A stretch of DNA of 64,000 bases from Tolypothrix sp. PCC 7910 (GCF_011769525.1 NZ_CP050440.1:7302001-7366000); one strand, 5' to 3'. Positions 53,924 to 62,945 are shown, numbered from the stretch's first letter. Made by a program: numbers and translations. The notes: a model not told the origin generated them from the sequence alone.

Positions 53924-54724
53924 GTGAATGAGGTTATGGTTCTGGAATCCCAATTAACTAATCATCGGGTTGATTTAGCAGATGGCACTATTTTTTATCA
54001 GCAAAGTAGGGTTGAGCCGAGTCAAATCCCTATCCTATTTCTACACGGATGGGGAATCTCTACTGAGCCTTATCAAGAAGTGCTGAAACTACTAGCACAG
54101 CACCACACGATAATTGCTCCTGACTTGCCCAGTTTTGCGAGATCAACTTATTCTGAGCTAATTCCCGATTACGTTACCTATAGTAAATTTCTCCTTTCAT
54201 TTCTGGAAGTTTTGAATTTACAACAATTCCATATAGTAGGACACTCATTAGGCGGAGGTATTGCTATTACTTTAGCTTCACTTGTTCCAGAGAAAGTCAA
54301 AAGTGTAATTTTGGTAGATAGTACAGGGATTCCCACGCCATCTATACCGGAGATGATAGCGCGCAGGGCAATCGAAATGACAGTTCAAATGTTTCTACCA
54401 AGAAAGAGATTGAAATTAGTTGATATTCCTTTAGTTTTCTCTCATAACTTGTTATTCAATACAGGAAATGTCATTCAAGGATTGCTAATTTCTTTATACG
54501 AAGATATCAGTCATCTGCTACCAAAAATCCAAGCTCCCTGTTTATTATTATGGTCAGAAAAAGACCTAACTACACCATTAAGTAATGCCCAAGAAATGGC
54601 GACAATTATTCCCAACTCTAAATTAATTACTGTAGAAGAAGGTTTGCACGAATGGGGACTCTGGTATCCGGATAAATTCACATTTATCATCCTGGATTTT
54701 ATTAGCCAATTTGAGCAATGTTAA
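53924..54724 (+). CDS. alpha/beta hydrolase
   Basis: 266 residues. The oxyanion-loop motif FLHGWG and nucleophile GHSLGGG with Ser, Asp in LLLWSEKDLTTPL, and His in EGLHEWGLW give a full triad. It is a soluble esterase- or lactonase-like enzyme of unknown substrate. It follows the transporter gene by 165 bp on the same strand and could belong to the peptide cluster, but also occurs as an ordinary housekeeping enzyme. The start is a GTG; an ATG four codons later is an alternative. Confidence 0.85.
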   Translation: MNEVMVLESQLTNHRVDLADGTIFYQQSRVEPSQIPILFLHGWGISTEPYQEVLKLLAQHHTIIAPDLPSFARSTYSELIPDYVTYSKFLLSFLEVLNLQQFHIVGHSLGGGIAITLASLVPEKVKSVILVDSTGIPTPSIPEMIARRAIEMTVQMFLPRKRLKLVDIPLVFSHNLLFNTGNVIQGLLISLYEDISHLLPKIQAPCLLLWSEKDLTTPLSNAQEMATIIPNSKLITVEEGLHEWGLWYPDKFTFIILDFISQFEQC

Positions 54725-54750
54725 TACAGTAATCTCACTTTTAAACAATT

Positions 54751-54998
54751 AAGTAGGTCGGCGAAATTAAAGATAACTGGCTGAGGCTGTCATTCTTACA
54801 AAGTTCTGATGCCTGCGGCAACCCCTTCGGTGTACGGAGGAAACCTCCGCTCAGACTTTGCGCTTTGTCCTTGGTCATTGGTGAGCCACTGCGTTGGACG
54901 GGTTCCCCGGCTTGAAGCAAGTGGCGACATTGGTAAGGATTTCAAGCCTATTTAAGTTTCTTAACATAGTTTGGTTTATTTCCACCGAGTTACTTAGG
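54751..54998 (+). mobile_element. about 250-bp dispersed element, copy 1
   Basis: Its ends (AAGTAGGTCGGCGAAATTAA through GGCTGAGGCTGTCATT; and GTAAGGATTTCAAGCCTATT through CCACCGAGTTACTTA) match, in opposite orientation, the ends of the segment at 61801-62003. The middle differs: here it holds palindromic sequences (CCTTCGG, CCTCCG...CGGAGG). It has no coding capacity, so would be a non-autonomous element. Confidence 0.65.
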
Positions 54999-55046
54999 TA
55001 GAGGCACAACATCTCTGGCAGTACGACCCTACAACTATGACTGATG

Positions 55047-55069
55047 TACCCCTGCGGGCAAGCAAGCTA
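55047..55069. repeat. free-standing palindromic TA...TA element
   Basis: 23 nt, TACCCCTGCGGG then CAAGCAAGCTA; the reverse complement of the TAGCTTG type seen in the tRNA-Tyr T-loop. Confidence 0.6.
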
Positions 55070-55277
55070 CGCGTAGCGTCTTTGCAGGAGAAGGGTGAAG
55101 TATGAAATTACCCTAGCCATCAATGGATAGGGTATGATTAAGGGAAAGCTGGATTGTGTTCTACAAAGGCTTGTGCCAATTCTCACTTCATCGTTTATCC
55201 TTTCTTCGGTCAATTTTTTAATCTACAAATACCTAAAAATTTGGAACAGGGAAAAGTCAGCCATATTGACTCTGCTG

Positions 55278-55928
55278 TCAAATCTTGCAAGATACCCAAA
55301 TACCACGCCCATGTTTTGCAAATTCATCGATGGTTTGCCCTGAAAGCTCATGATTGGTGATGGTTTGCAGCATCGCTAAAGGTAGAGTGAGAGAATTTGC
55401 ACCCGCTTGCAGAGAAGCCACTGCTTCTTCTGGAGATTTAATACTAGCCGCCATAATTTTTGTATCGCTACCTTTCACCACATTAGCCATTTGCTGCACT
55501 AAGGCTATGCCATCACCTAAAAGTTTAGTAGCCCGATTAACATAGGCGATCGCATATTTTGCACCCGCTTCTTTGGCTACGGCGGCTTGCGCTGCACTAT
55601 ATATTCCTGTCACCGCACAGGGAATTTCCCCCTGTAATGCTGCAACAACCTGAAAACCAACTAATGCTGCAGGAATTTTTAATATAGTTTGCTGACCAAT
55701 AATTTCAAAAGCCGCCCGCCCTTCGGCTAACATCTCATCAAAATCAGATGACATTAACTGATAAAACACTGGGCCTGTAGTTAACTGTGCCAATCGTTTG
55801 AGTGTAGTCTCTACTGGTAAATCGCTTTTTGCCAAAAGAGTTGGGTTGGTCGTGATACCCTTTACCCAACCCAATTCCTTAGCAGCCTGGGCTTCAGCGA
55901 TAATTGCCGAATCGAGATAAATGCTCAC
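55278..55928 (-). CDS. fructose-6-phosphate aldolase / transaldolase-like protein
   Basis: About 216 residues, the short TalC/FSA type. The Schiff-base Lys is in TILKIPAAL (residue 88 counted from the upstream TTG). GITTNPTLLAKSD and AVTGIYSAAQAAVAKEAGAKY are typical. It cleaves or forms a carbon bond in sugar phosphates (dihydroxyacetone transfer). A GTG at 55928 with GGAG upstream is preferred over a TTG at 55940. Confidence 0.9.
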   Translation of the reverse strand: MSIYLDSAIIAEAQAAKELGWVKGITTNPTLLAKSDLPVETTLKRLAQLTTGPVFYQLMSSDFDEMLAEGRAAFEIIGQQTILKIPAALVGFQVVAALQGEIPCAVTGIYSAAQAAVAKEAGAKYAIAYVNRATKLLGDGIALVQQMANVVKGSDTKIMAASIKSPEEAVASLQAGANSLTLPLAMLQTITNHELSGQTIDEFAKHGRGIWVSCKI

Positions 55929-55977
55929 GTCTTGCTCCAAAGAAAGGTTGTGTCGCTGTCATTCTACAGCAGATATT

Positions 55978-56066
55978 AAGGGGAATGGGGAATGGGGACT
56001 GGGGACTGGGGATTGGGGAACTCGGGGCCCCCTCTGGGGATAAGGGGTAATGGGGACTGGGGATTG
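55978..56066. repeat. GGGGAAT / GGGGACT short tandem repeat
   Basis: About nine 7-bp units in two blocks between the aldolase and glutamine-synthetase-like genes. Confidence 0.8.
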
Positions 56067-56194
56067 GGAAAAGGCTGACACTCAGAACTGTTGCCAGTAT
56101 ACTTAGCTTCGCAAAAATCAAAAATTAGTTCTATCTCAATACCTTATATATATTTAATATATTTCGTGGGCAGAACCACAAGATGGGGTGAGCG

Positions 56195-57544
56195 ATGGGA
56201 GCAAACTATACAGTTAAGAAAATCAAAAAATCCCTTCACGAGGCGGGTGTAAAGTTTGTCCGCATTCTCTGGTGTGATAATGCCAACATCATTCGGGGAA
56301 AAGCTGTGCATTTAGAGATGCTGTCTCACTATTTTGAACATGGTGTGGGCATATCAGCAGGGAAACAGGGAATACCTGTAATGTATGATGCGATCGCACC
56401 TGATTGTGGTTTGGCTCCTGTGGGTGAAATCCGCTTGGTTGCAGATTGGGATAGCTTGACTCCTTTACCATACGCCCCTGGTCATGCCCGTGTGCTGGGA
56501 AATATGATACTTGATCGGCAACCTTGGGCGTTTTGTCCGCGTAATTTTCTCATGGAGATGATCGCCGCCGCCAAACGTGAGGGATTGGAAGTAAAAGCCG
56601 CCTTTGAAAACGAATTTTATCTATTGCGACAAACATCTGAGGGGATTGTACCTACAGAATCCACGGTGTTTGCTGCTACTCAAGCAATGGATATTAATCG
56701 GGAAGTGATTGATGCGATCGCAGATGCTTTAATTGCCCAAAAAATCCCTGTAGAGCAGTATTATCCAGAATCCGGCCCCGGTCAGCAGGAAATTTCCATG
56801 CGTTATACCGACGCTTTGCGTGCCGCTAACTACCAAATTGCCTTTCGAGAAACCGTCAGAGCGATCGCGCGTCATCACAATTTGACAGCTTCTTTCTTAC
56901 CAAAAATCTTTCCAGAAGCAGCCAGTAGCGGTTGTCACATCCATCTCAGCTTGTGGCGTGACGGGGAAAACATTGTACCCGATGCTCAAGGTGCTGCAGG
57001 TCTTTCCCAGACAGCCAGAGCATTTATTGCAGGTATTCTGCATCATCTACCAGCACTGATGGCTATCACTACCCCTAGTTCTAATTCTTACCGCCGCATT
57101 CGTCCTCACACTTGGAGTGGTGCTTTCCGTTGTTGGGGAATAGATAACCGCGAAGCCGCCGTGAGAGTTCCCAGCGACCCGGAATTTGGCAATCCGACAC
57201 ATTTCGAGGTCAAAACTGTAGATGCAACCGCGAATCCTTTCTTAGCTATAGGTGCAATCATTGCAGCCGGACTAGATGGGATACAACGCAATCTTGAACT
57301 TGCAAACCCTGTCAACGAAGACCCAGGAAATTTACCCATCGAACAGCGCACAGCCAATGGTATTGACCCCTTACCCACAAATTTAGGGGAAGCGTTAGAA
57401 AATCTTAGACAAAATAATGTCCTATTAAATGCGTTAAATCCCCAATTATCACAAGCCTTTGTCGCAGTCCGTCAAGCCGAATGGCTAGCAATGAAAGATT
57501 GGGACTTAGATGCAGAAGTAAAGTTGTTATTGGAGAGGTATTGA
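56195..57544 (+). CDS. glutamine-synthetase-like protein (C-terminal half of a FluG/NodGS type pair)
   Basis: 449 residues. The beta-grasp domain (about 10-105) includes VKFVRILWCDNANIIRGKAV. The catalytic domain has FENEFYL, ESGPGQQEISMRYTDALRAAN, SGCHIHLSL and NREAAVRVPSDPEFGNPTHFEVKTVDATANPFLAIG, all active-site loops of the glutamine synthetase fold. It is not the main GlnA: the loops resemble the plant nodulin/glutamine synthetase-like proteins, which ligate an amine other than ammonia. The gene is followed by the amidohydrolase that forms the N-terminal half of such proteins. Confidence 0.85.
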   Translation: MGANYTVKKIKKSLHEAGVKFVRILWCDNANIIRGKAVHLEMLSHYFEHGVGISAGKQGIPVMYDAIAPDCGLAPVGEIRLVADWDSLTPLPYAPGHARVLGNMILDRQPWAFCPRNFLMEMIAAAKREGLEVKAAFENEFYLLRQTSEGIVPTESTVFAATQAMDINREVIDAIADALIAQKIPVEQYYPESGPGQQEISMRYTDALRAANYQIAFRETVRAIARHHNLTASFLPKIFPEAASSGCHIHLSLWRDGENIVPDAQGAAGLSQTARAFIAGILHHLPALMAITTPSSNSYRRIRPHTWSGAFRCWGIDNREAAVRVPSDPEFGNPTHFEVKTVDATANPFLAIGAIIAAGLDGIQRNLELANPVNEDPGNLPIEQRTANGIDPLPTNLGEALENLRQNNVLLNALNPQLSQAFVAVRQAEWLAMKDWDLDAEVKLLLERY

Positions 57545-57615
57545 GGGGAATGGGCATGGGGGATAGGGCATGGGGCATGGGGCGTTTGTCAAAGGTCAAG
57601 GGTTAAGGTTGGAAT

Positions 57616-58011
57616 GTGGGTTTCAAAGGTGCAGCTTTGCAGATAAAAGGTGTAATTTCCAGGCTCAAAGCAGTAACTTTGGAGATAAAAGCTGCAACAT
57701 TCAGGTTCAAAACTGCAAATTTGCAGATAAAAGCTGTAATGTCCAGGTTCAAAACCGCAACTTTGAAGATAAAAACTGCAATGTCCAAGTTCAAAGCCGC
57801 AAATTCGCAGCTAAAAGGCGCAATGTCTAAGTTCAAAGCTGCAACTTCGCAGCTAAAAGGTGCAACGTTCAGGCTCAAAGCTGCAACTTCCACCCTCAAA
57901 ACCTCAACCTCCAGGCTCAAAAGTAGAAACCCCACCCTCAACACCTCAACCTCCAAGTTCAAAGCTACAACTTCCACCCTCAACACCCGAATTTCCCCGC
58001 TTAAAACCTAA
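57616..58011 (+). CDS. ORF made of 7-residue repeats (coding status uncertain)
   Basis: 131 codons from a GTG, consisting of about 18 tandem 21-bp units that read as heptads of the form K-[TA]-A-x-x-x-[FLI] (KAATFRF, KTANLQI, KTATLKI and so on). The result would be a very basic amphipathic helix or fibre. The same tract is also open in other frames and on the other strand, because 21 is divisible by three, so an open frame is no evidence of coding. No convincing ribosome-binding site. Confidence 0.25.
   Translation: MGFKGAALQIKGVISRLKAVTLEIKAATFRFKTANLQIKAVMSRFKTATLKIKTAMSKFKAANSQLKGAMSKFKAATSQLKGATFRLKAATSTLKTSTSRLKSRNPTLNTSTSKFKATTSTLNTRISPLKT
57621..58005. repeat. 21-bp minisatellite, about 18 units
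   Basis: Tandem units with alternating endings GCAGATAAA and CAGGTTCAA, so there is a 42-bp higher-order period in the first half. Units later in the tract have degenerated to CACCCTCAA. It sits between the glutamine-synthetase-like and amidohydrolase genes. Confidence 0.85.
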
Positions 58012-58036
58012 TCATTGTCTCTACCTTCCCCAATCC

Positions 58037-58079
58037 CCACTACCAATTACCAATTACCAATTACCAATTACCAATTCCC
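58037..58079. repeat. CCAATTA short tandem repeat
   Basis: Five 7-bp units before the amidohydrolase start codon. Confidence 0.8.
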
Positions 58080-58094
58080 CCTTCCCCAATCCCC

Positions 58095-59213
58095 ATGCAA
58101 CTCAACCTCACCGACATTCCCCTCATCGACCAACACGCGCACAATATACTTAGGCCGGAAGTCGCGGCGCGTTATCCGTTTGCGGCTGCTTTTACGGAAG
58201 GATATGACGAGGAAATAGTTAATCATCATGCGCGTCACACGTTCTTTTATCGCCGCAGTCTGAGAGAAATTGCGGCTTTATTAGAATGTGAAGCGGAAGA
58301 AAGTGCGATCGCAGCTCGGCGGGAAAGTTTAGGATTAGAAAATCTGACGCGGCTTTATTTCCAAGCTGGGAACCTAGAAGCGATTTATTTGGATGATGGA
58401 TTAGACACTGAAAGTATCCTACCGCTGTCATGGCACGAACAATTAATTACCGTCCGTAGAATTCTGCGGTTGGAAGTAATTGCAGAACAGCTAATTCCTC
58501 AAGTCGCCAATTTTGAGGATTTTCTCGCCAGATTCCACAGCGAAATCGATCCGCCGCCACCTGGAGTTATTGGTTTTAAGAGTATTGTTTGTTATCGCAG
58601 TGGTTTAGATGTCCAGCCTGTGAGTTATGAAGTGGCTGCGTTTCGCTTTGATGAGATTAGACAAACACTCAATAATCAACCAGTGCGTCTGGTTGATAAA
58701 CAATTGATTGATTTTTTACTGCAAGAAGCCTTGTTAATTGCGGCGAAATATCAGCTACCTGTGCAGTTACATACTGGTTTTGGTGACCCCGATTTAGATT
58801 TACGCTTAGCTAATCCCCTACATTTGCGATCGCTTTTAGAATTACCCCAATATCGTCAAGCGCCTTTGGTATTGTTACACGCTGCTTATCCTTTCATGCG
58901 AGAAGCGGGATATTTAGCGGCTGTTTATCCCCAAGTCTATTTAGATTATGGTTTGGCAATACCATCTTTAAGTGTATCGGGAATGCGTGAAGTCATCAGG
59001 CAATTGTTAGAGTTAGCGCCTACTAGCAAACTCATGTATTCTTCTGATGCTCATTCCATCCCCGAATTGTATTATTTAGGGGCAAAATGGGGTCGCCAGC
59101 TATTACAAGAAGTACTCACCCAGGCTATCCAAGATACCGATATTACTGTCAAAGAAGCAGAAGCGATCGCTCTAGCAATTTTACGCGAAAATTCCTTATC
59201 TCTGTATCAATAA
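58095..59213 (+). CDS. amidohydrolase (N-terminal half of a FluG/NodGS type pair)
   Basis: 372 residues, metal-dependent hydrolase of the TIM-barrel amidohydrolase superfamily: metal His in IDQHAHN, then VIGFKSIVCYRSGLDV, PVQLHTGFGDPDLDLRLANP and VLLHAAYPFMREAGYLA, and an Asp in MYSSDAHSIPELYYLGAKWG. These match the amidohydrolase half of fungal FluG and plant nodulin/glutamine synthetase-like proteins. It lies 550 bp after the glutamine-synthetase-like gene on the same strand, in the reverse order of the eukaryotic fusions. The actual substrate is unknown. Confidence 0.85.
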   Translation: MQLNLTDIPLIDQHAHNILRPEVAARYPFAAAFTEGYDEEIVNHHARHTFFYRRSLREIAALLECEAEESAIAARRESLGLENLTRLYFQAGNLEAIYLDDGLDTESILPLSWHEQLITVRRILRLEVIAEQLIPQVANFEDFLARFHSEIDPPPPGVIGFKSIVCYRSGLDVQPVSYEVAAFRFDEIRQTLNNQPVRLVDKQLIDFLLQEALLIAAKYQLPVQLHTGFGDPDLDLRLANPLHLRSLLELPQYRQAPLVLLHAAYPFMREAGYLAAVYPQVYLDYGLAIPSLSVSGMREVIRQLLELAPTSKLMYSSDAHSIPELYYLGAKWGRQLLQEVLTQAIQDTDITVKEAEAIALAILRENSLSLYQ

Positions 59214-59311
59214 GCCAGGGGCAAAGGTCAGAGAAAAGGAATAGTAGTGATGAGTCTACAAATTTGGATAATTTATTTGAGTAATCCTATTTCAGTTGAG
59301 AAAAATACCGG

Positions 59312-59354
59312 GGTTGACTGTTGATGGTTGACTGTTAACGGTTGACTGTTGACT
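59312..59354. repeat. GTTGACT short tandem repeat
   Basis: Six 7-bp type units, some imperfect, between convergent genes. Confidence 0.7.
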
Positions 59355-59397
59355 TCCGCACAGAGGTACTAGGTTCCTAGCCCCCAATCCCCAGTCC

Positions 59398-60795
59398 CTA
59401 GCTATTGCCTACTAAGGTAGCTTTATCTTTAGATGTATGCAGTTCGCTAGTGGTAACTACGATATTGTTAACAGCATTAGGATTGTTAACAGTTTTGATT
59501 TCTACAAAAGCTTCGCGATTTGTAATCAATCGAGAGCGACGGTTCCGAGTAATATAGTTCCACGCCCACTGGAATACTACTAGTAATTTAGTGTCAAATT
59601 CAATTAAGAAGTAGATGTGAACTATTAGCCAGAATACCCAAGCTAAGAAACCTGTAAGTTTGAGGAAGCCTAAATCGACAATTGCTAAATTTTGCCCAAT
59701 CATTGCCAAACTACCAACGTGGTTGTAGTGGAATTCTGGCAAAGTATAACCTTGCAGACGTAGTTGGATGAGTCTGGCTACATACTCACCTTGTTGTTTA
59801 GCTACGGGTGCAACACCAGGTAAGGGTTTACCATCTTGATGGGAGAAGTTGCCTAAATCTCCGATGACGAAAATGTTGTCATAACCCTTGATAGTCAAAT
59901 CAGGTTCGACAATCACACGTCCAGCTTTATCGCACTCTACACCTGTACGTTTTGCCAGGACTCTCCCCATTGCGGAACCCTGAACACCAGCAGCCCATAA
60001 GATTGTTTTTGAGGGAATAGAGGTGATTTCGTCGCCTTGCTTGTAAGTAACGATGTCATTTTCAATATTTGTGACTCTGGTGTTGGTTTGAATATCCACA
60101 CCCAATTTTCGTAGAGATTTTGCTGCTACTACTGATAAATCTTGTGAAATGTGTGGCAGGATGTAATTGCCACCTTGTAATAAGACAATTTTCGCTTCTG
60201 CGGTGTCGATGTTGCGGAAATCTTCTTTGAGGGTTTTGTATGCCAATTCTGCGATCGCACCTGCTAATTCTACCCCTGTAGGGCCACCACCCACAATCAC
60301 AAAGGTTAACAAAGCACGGCGTTTTTCTTCATCAGTTTCTTTTTCTGCGGCTTCAAATGCTGAAAAAATCCGGCGACGCATTTCGATTGCATCTTCAACG
60401 GTTTTCAAGCCAGGGGCAAATTTTTGCCAATTATCTTTACCAAAATAGGAATGGTTAGCACCTGTCGCAACAATTAATGTATCGTAAGGTACTTCTTTAT
60501 CATTCAAAATAACTTTTTGTGCTTTGGGATCGATATCGCTTACTTCTCCCAGCAAAACTTGTGTATTCTTGCTTTTGCTGAATACAGCGCGCAAAGGTGA
60601 GGAAATATCAGCAGGTGAGAGCGCACCTGTGGCAACTTGATATAAAAGTGGCTGAAATAGGTGAAAGTTACGTTTATCGATGAGAGTAACTTTGACATTT
60701 GCATTAGCAAGATTCTTTGCTGTATAAAGTCCACCAAAACCACCACCAATGATTACCACTTCATGTGGTGCTTTTTTCTCAAGTTTGCTTGCCAT
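59398..60795 (-). CDS. type II NADH dehydrogenase (NAD(P)/FAD-dependent oxidoreductase)
   Basis: 465 residues. Two dinucleotide-binding motifs: VIIGGGFGGLYTAKNL (about 14-29, FAD) and VIVGGGPTGVELAGAIAEL (about 166-184, NADH), and a quinone-side segment near the C-terminus with hydrophobic helix (GFLAWVFWLIVHIYFLIEF, about 380-400). It passes electrons from NAD(P)H to plastoquinone without pumping protons. Cyanobacteria have several Ndb paralogues; which one cannot be told here. Confidence 0.92.
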   Translation of the reverse strand: MASKLEKKAPHEVVIIGGGFGGLYTAKNLANANVKVTLIDKRNFHLFQPLLYQVATGALSPADISSPLRAVFSKSKNTQVLLGEVSDIDPKAQKVILNDKEVPYDTLIVATGANHSYFGKDNWQKFAPGLKTVEDAIEMRRRIFSAFEAAEKETDEEKRRALLTFVIVGGGPTGVELAGAIAELAYKTLKEDFRNIDTAEAKIVLLQGGNYILPHISQDLSVVAAKSLRKLGVDIQTNTRVTNIENDIVTYKQGDEITSIPSKTILWAAGVQGSAMGRVLAKRTGVECDKAGRVIVEPDLTIKGYDNIFVIGDLGNFSHQDGKPLPGVAPVAKQQGEYVARLIQLRLQGYTLPEFHYNHVGSLAMIGQNLAIVDLGFLKLTGFLAWVFWLIVHIYFLIEFDTKLLVVFQWAWNYITRNRRSRLITNREAFVEIKTVNNPNAVNNIVVTTSELHTSKDKATLVGNS

Positions 60796-61078
60796 AAGAC
60801 ATATTTCCTTGTGTTAAGAAGCTGTAACTATTCTTAACAAACATGTAACAAGATTATGAAAGGAATTGCCGTTTCTTTAAGAACAATTAAGAAAACAAGA
60901 AAAGTAATCTAAGATACTGAATCGAAAACTTTTGTGATTTTTATACTGAATAAGGTAGAGGATTTACCCAACGAGGCAGAATGATTTGATGCGATCGCTT
61001 TTAACTTAGGTATTCTACATTTACCCTATCCAAAAAAAAGCGATCGCTAAATCTTTTGAACTACTCAAATCCCTATTT

Positions 61079-61618
61079 CTATGGTGCTACTTTAGCCTTA
61101 GCCTCATTTTCAATTAATGCCAAAAACTGCGAAATGTCTTCAATCGATTGAATATGATAGACATTTTTCATGCTTTGAGCCTGCTTAATATATTCGCGAT
61201 ATCTTGGGGTCAAATATTTGTAGCATAACCAAAGTGCGCGGTAGCTATTAAGCGAACTTTTAAATATGGGGCTGTTTTGTGGCCAGCCTTGTGGCGGTTT
61301 AAAGTAACCAGTGATTAGTCGTTTAGTTACCCACCAAAAATGTACATATAGCGGTAAATCGACAAAAACCAGGCTATCTGCCTCATTTAGCCTTGGCCAA
61401 AGGGTTTCCATTGAACCAAACCCGTCAATAATCCATTGGTCACTTACTAAAATTTGCTGATGGGCGCGTTTATAATCTTCATCTGGAACCTCCGCACCCC
61501 CTGATTGATATTTAATTTTGTCCAAGACGTAAAGCGGTAAGCCAGTTATTTGGGATAATCTGTTGCTGAGAGTTGATTTACCGCCTCCTGCATTGCCAAA
61601 CACTGCTACTTTTTTCAT
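61079..61618 (-). CDS. adenylate-kinase-like P-loop NTPase (FlaR-like)
   Basis: 179 residues. Walker A GNAGGGKST (8-16) near the N-terminus, then a segment WIIDGFGSMETLWPRLNEAD that holds the lid-type Asp. The protein resembles small kinases sometimes named FlaR (DNA topology modulation protein) that phosphorylate small molecules. The specific substrate is unknown. Confidence 0.8.
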   Translation of the reverse strand: MKKVAVFGNAGGGKSTLSNRLSQITGLPLYVLDKIKYQSGGAEVPDEDYKRAHQQILVSDQWIIDGFGSMETLWPRLNEADSLVFVDLPLYVHFWWVTKRLITGYFKPPQGWPQNSPIFKSSLNSYRALWLCYKYLTPRYREYIKQAQSMKNVYHIQSIEDISQFLALIENEAKAKVAP

Positions 61619-61800
61619 CCCACTCTCCTGTTAGTGCAATCAAGTGACTTTGTAGACTAGTGGTTCATTACAAAAGTGTTTATAAGTTCGTAGCCAGAAC
61701 TAAATTCCTGACTAAGAATTTATTCAAGACCCACAAAGGCAATTCCGAATCCAAAATCTAAAATCGTATAACAACCCCTTGTACTAAAAGGGCTAATTAG

Positions 61801-62003
61801 TAAGTCAGTGGAAATAAACCAAACTATGTTAAAGAACGTAAATAGGCTTGAAATCCTTACCAATGACCAATGACCAATGACCAATGACTAATGACCAATG
61901 ACTAATGACTAATGACTAATGACCAATGACTAATGACCAATGACCAATGACTAATGACCAATGACAGCCTCAGCCAGTTACCTTTAATTTCGCCGATTTA
62001 CTT
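61801..62003 (-). mobile_element. about 200-bp dispersed element, copy 2
   Basis: Both ends match the element at 54751-54998 in reverse orientation, nearly base for base over about 40 and 65 bp. The centre is different: here it is filled by a heptad tract (CCAATGA/CTAATGA, 61858-61965). It ends at the nucleoside hydrolase stop codon. Confidence 0.65.
61858..61965. repeat. CCAATGA / CTAATGA short tandem repeat
   Basis: About fifteen 7-bp units, the longest heptad tract in the window, lying inside element copy 2. Confidence 0.9.
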
Positions 62004-62927
62004 TCATCTTGCCCATTGTTGCAAGATATAAGCATAAAAAGCTTCTTTATCTACTTGATCCATTGCATAAATCTTGCGACCACCAGGTACTACTTTAGTC
62101 CGTCCTTGACTAGACCCAGTAGTAATAATTTCTGTTTCCCATTCCCGCAATTGATAAAATTCTGGATGTCCTAAATAAGCTGTCGCCAACACATCCCAAA
62201 AATAATAATCTTGGGGAATAACTAAGGCATAACATTGTCCCGCTAAATCAGAAATAGGATAGTGGCGTTGCTTTCCCATCTTTTGCACTAAATCTGATGT
62301 TACGGGTACATTATTAGTTAAATCCAAAGGACACATAATAATTTCAATTTGACTTTCCCATACCCGCGCTGCAGAAACTGCGTCCCAATAAACATTCCAT
62401 TCTGCAGAACCATCTTGTCCTGGTTCCCAATTTTTTTCTACATTTCCAGGAACATTTAAAGCACCCCCCATCCAAACAATCTTTTGAATTTTCGCTTCAA
62501 TATCTGGTGCTTGATCTAAAGCCGTTGCTACGGTAGTCAATGGCCCTGTTACCATCAGGGTTACTGGTGCAGTCGCTTCACGCAACACCTTCACCATAAA
62601 ATCTTGCCCTGTCTCCGCAACCAAGCGTGTTTTCATAGTTTCGTTTTGATTGAGAATTGGGAGATGGTCAACTACAAAAGAATCACGGCGATAGAGATAA
62701 GGAAAAGCATTAATACCCCGCACCGTGCTTTCCGCCACCGGGATATGCGAAAATCCCATCAAGTCTAAAATTTTACGCGTAGCACTAACAGCAGGTTGCA
62801 CATAGCAATCAGCCGGAGTCACAACCACACCCAGTAATTCCACATGATCCATCGTCAACAACAGCATAGTTGCTAGATAATCATCTACACCGCCATCGTG
62901 ATCCATTAATACCAGTTGTTTGGACAT
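62004..62927 (-). CDS. nucleoside hydrolase
   Basis: 307 residues from the ATG at 62927. The calcium-binding motif MDHDGGVDDYLATML (the DxDxGxDD type) and VTGPLTTVATALDQAPD, KIVWMGGAL and EWNVYWDAVSAARVW segments mark the inosine-uridine nucleoside hydrolase family. It splits nucleosides to base and ribose. The frame is open 23 codons upstream, but that would run over the ribosome-binding site and start of the divergent deaminase gene. Cytosine deaminase and ribokinase genes next to it complete a salvage route. Confidence 0.9.
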   Translation of the reverse strand: MSKQLVLMDHDGGVDDYLATMLLLTMDHVELLGVVVTPADCYVQPAVSATRKILDLMGFSHIPVAESTVRGINAFPYLYRRDSFVVDHLPILNQNETMKTRLVAETGQDFMVKVLREATAPVTLMVTGPLTTVATALDQAPDIEAKIQKIVWMGGALNVPGNVEKNWEPGQDGSAEWNVYWDAVSAARVWESQIEIIMCPLDLTNNVPVTSDLVQKMGKQRHYPISDLAGQCYALVIPQDYYFWDVLATAYLGHPEFYQLREWETEIITTGSSQGRTKVVPGGRKIYAMDQVDKEAFYAYILQQWAR

Positions 62928-62945
62928 ACAAGGAGCATTAAATAA

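Larger units (their letters stand above)
54725..55277. other. intergenic region filled with repeats
   Basis: 553 bp. It contains the element at 54751-54998 and a TAGCTTG-type TA...TA element at 55047-55069. No gene is seen. Confidence 0.6.
61619..62003. other. intergenic region containing a dispersed element
   Basis: 385 bp, mostly the element at 61801-62003 and the AATCCAAAATCTAAAATC repeat near 61748. Confidence 0.6.

Noticed and set aside
57603-57986. 127-codon minus-strand ORF in the 21-bp repeat tract
   Set aside because: Frames are open on both strands because the repeat period is a multiple of three; no start signal.
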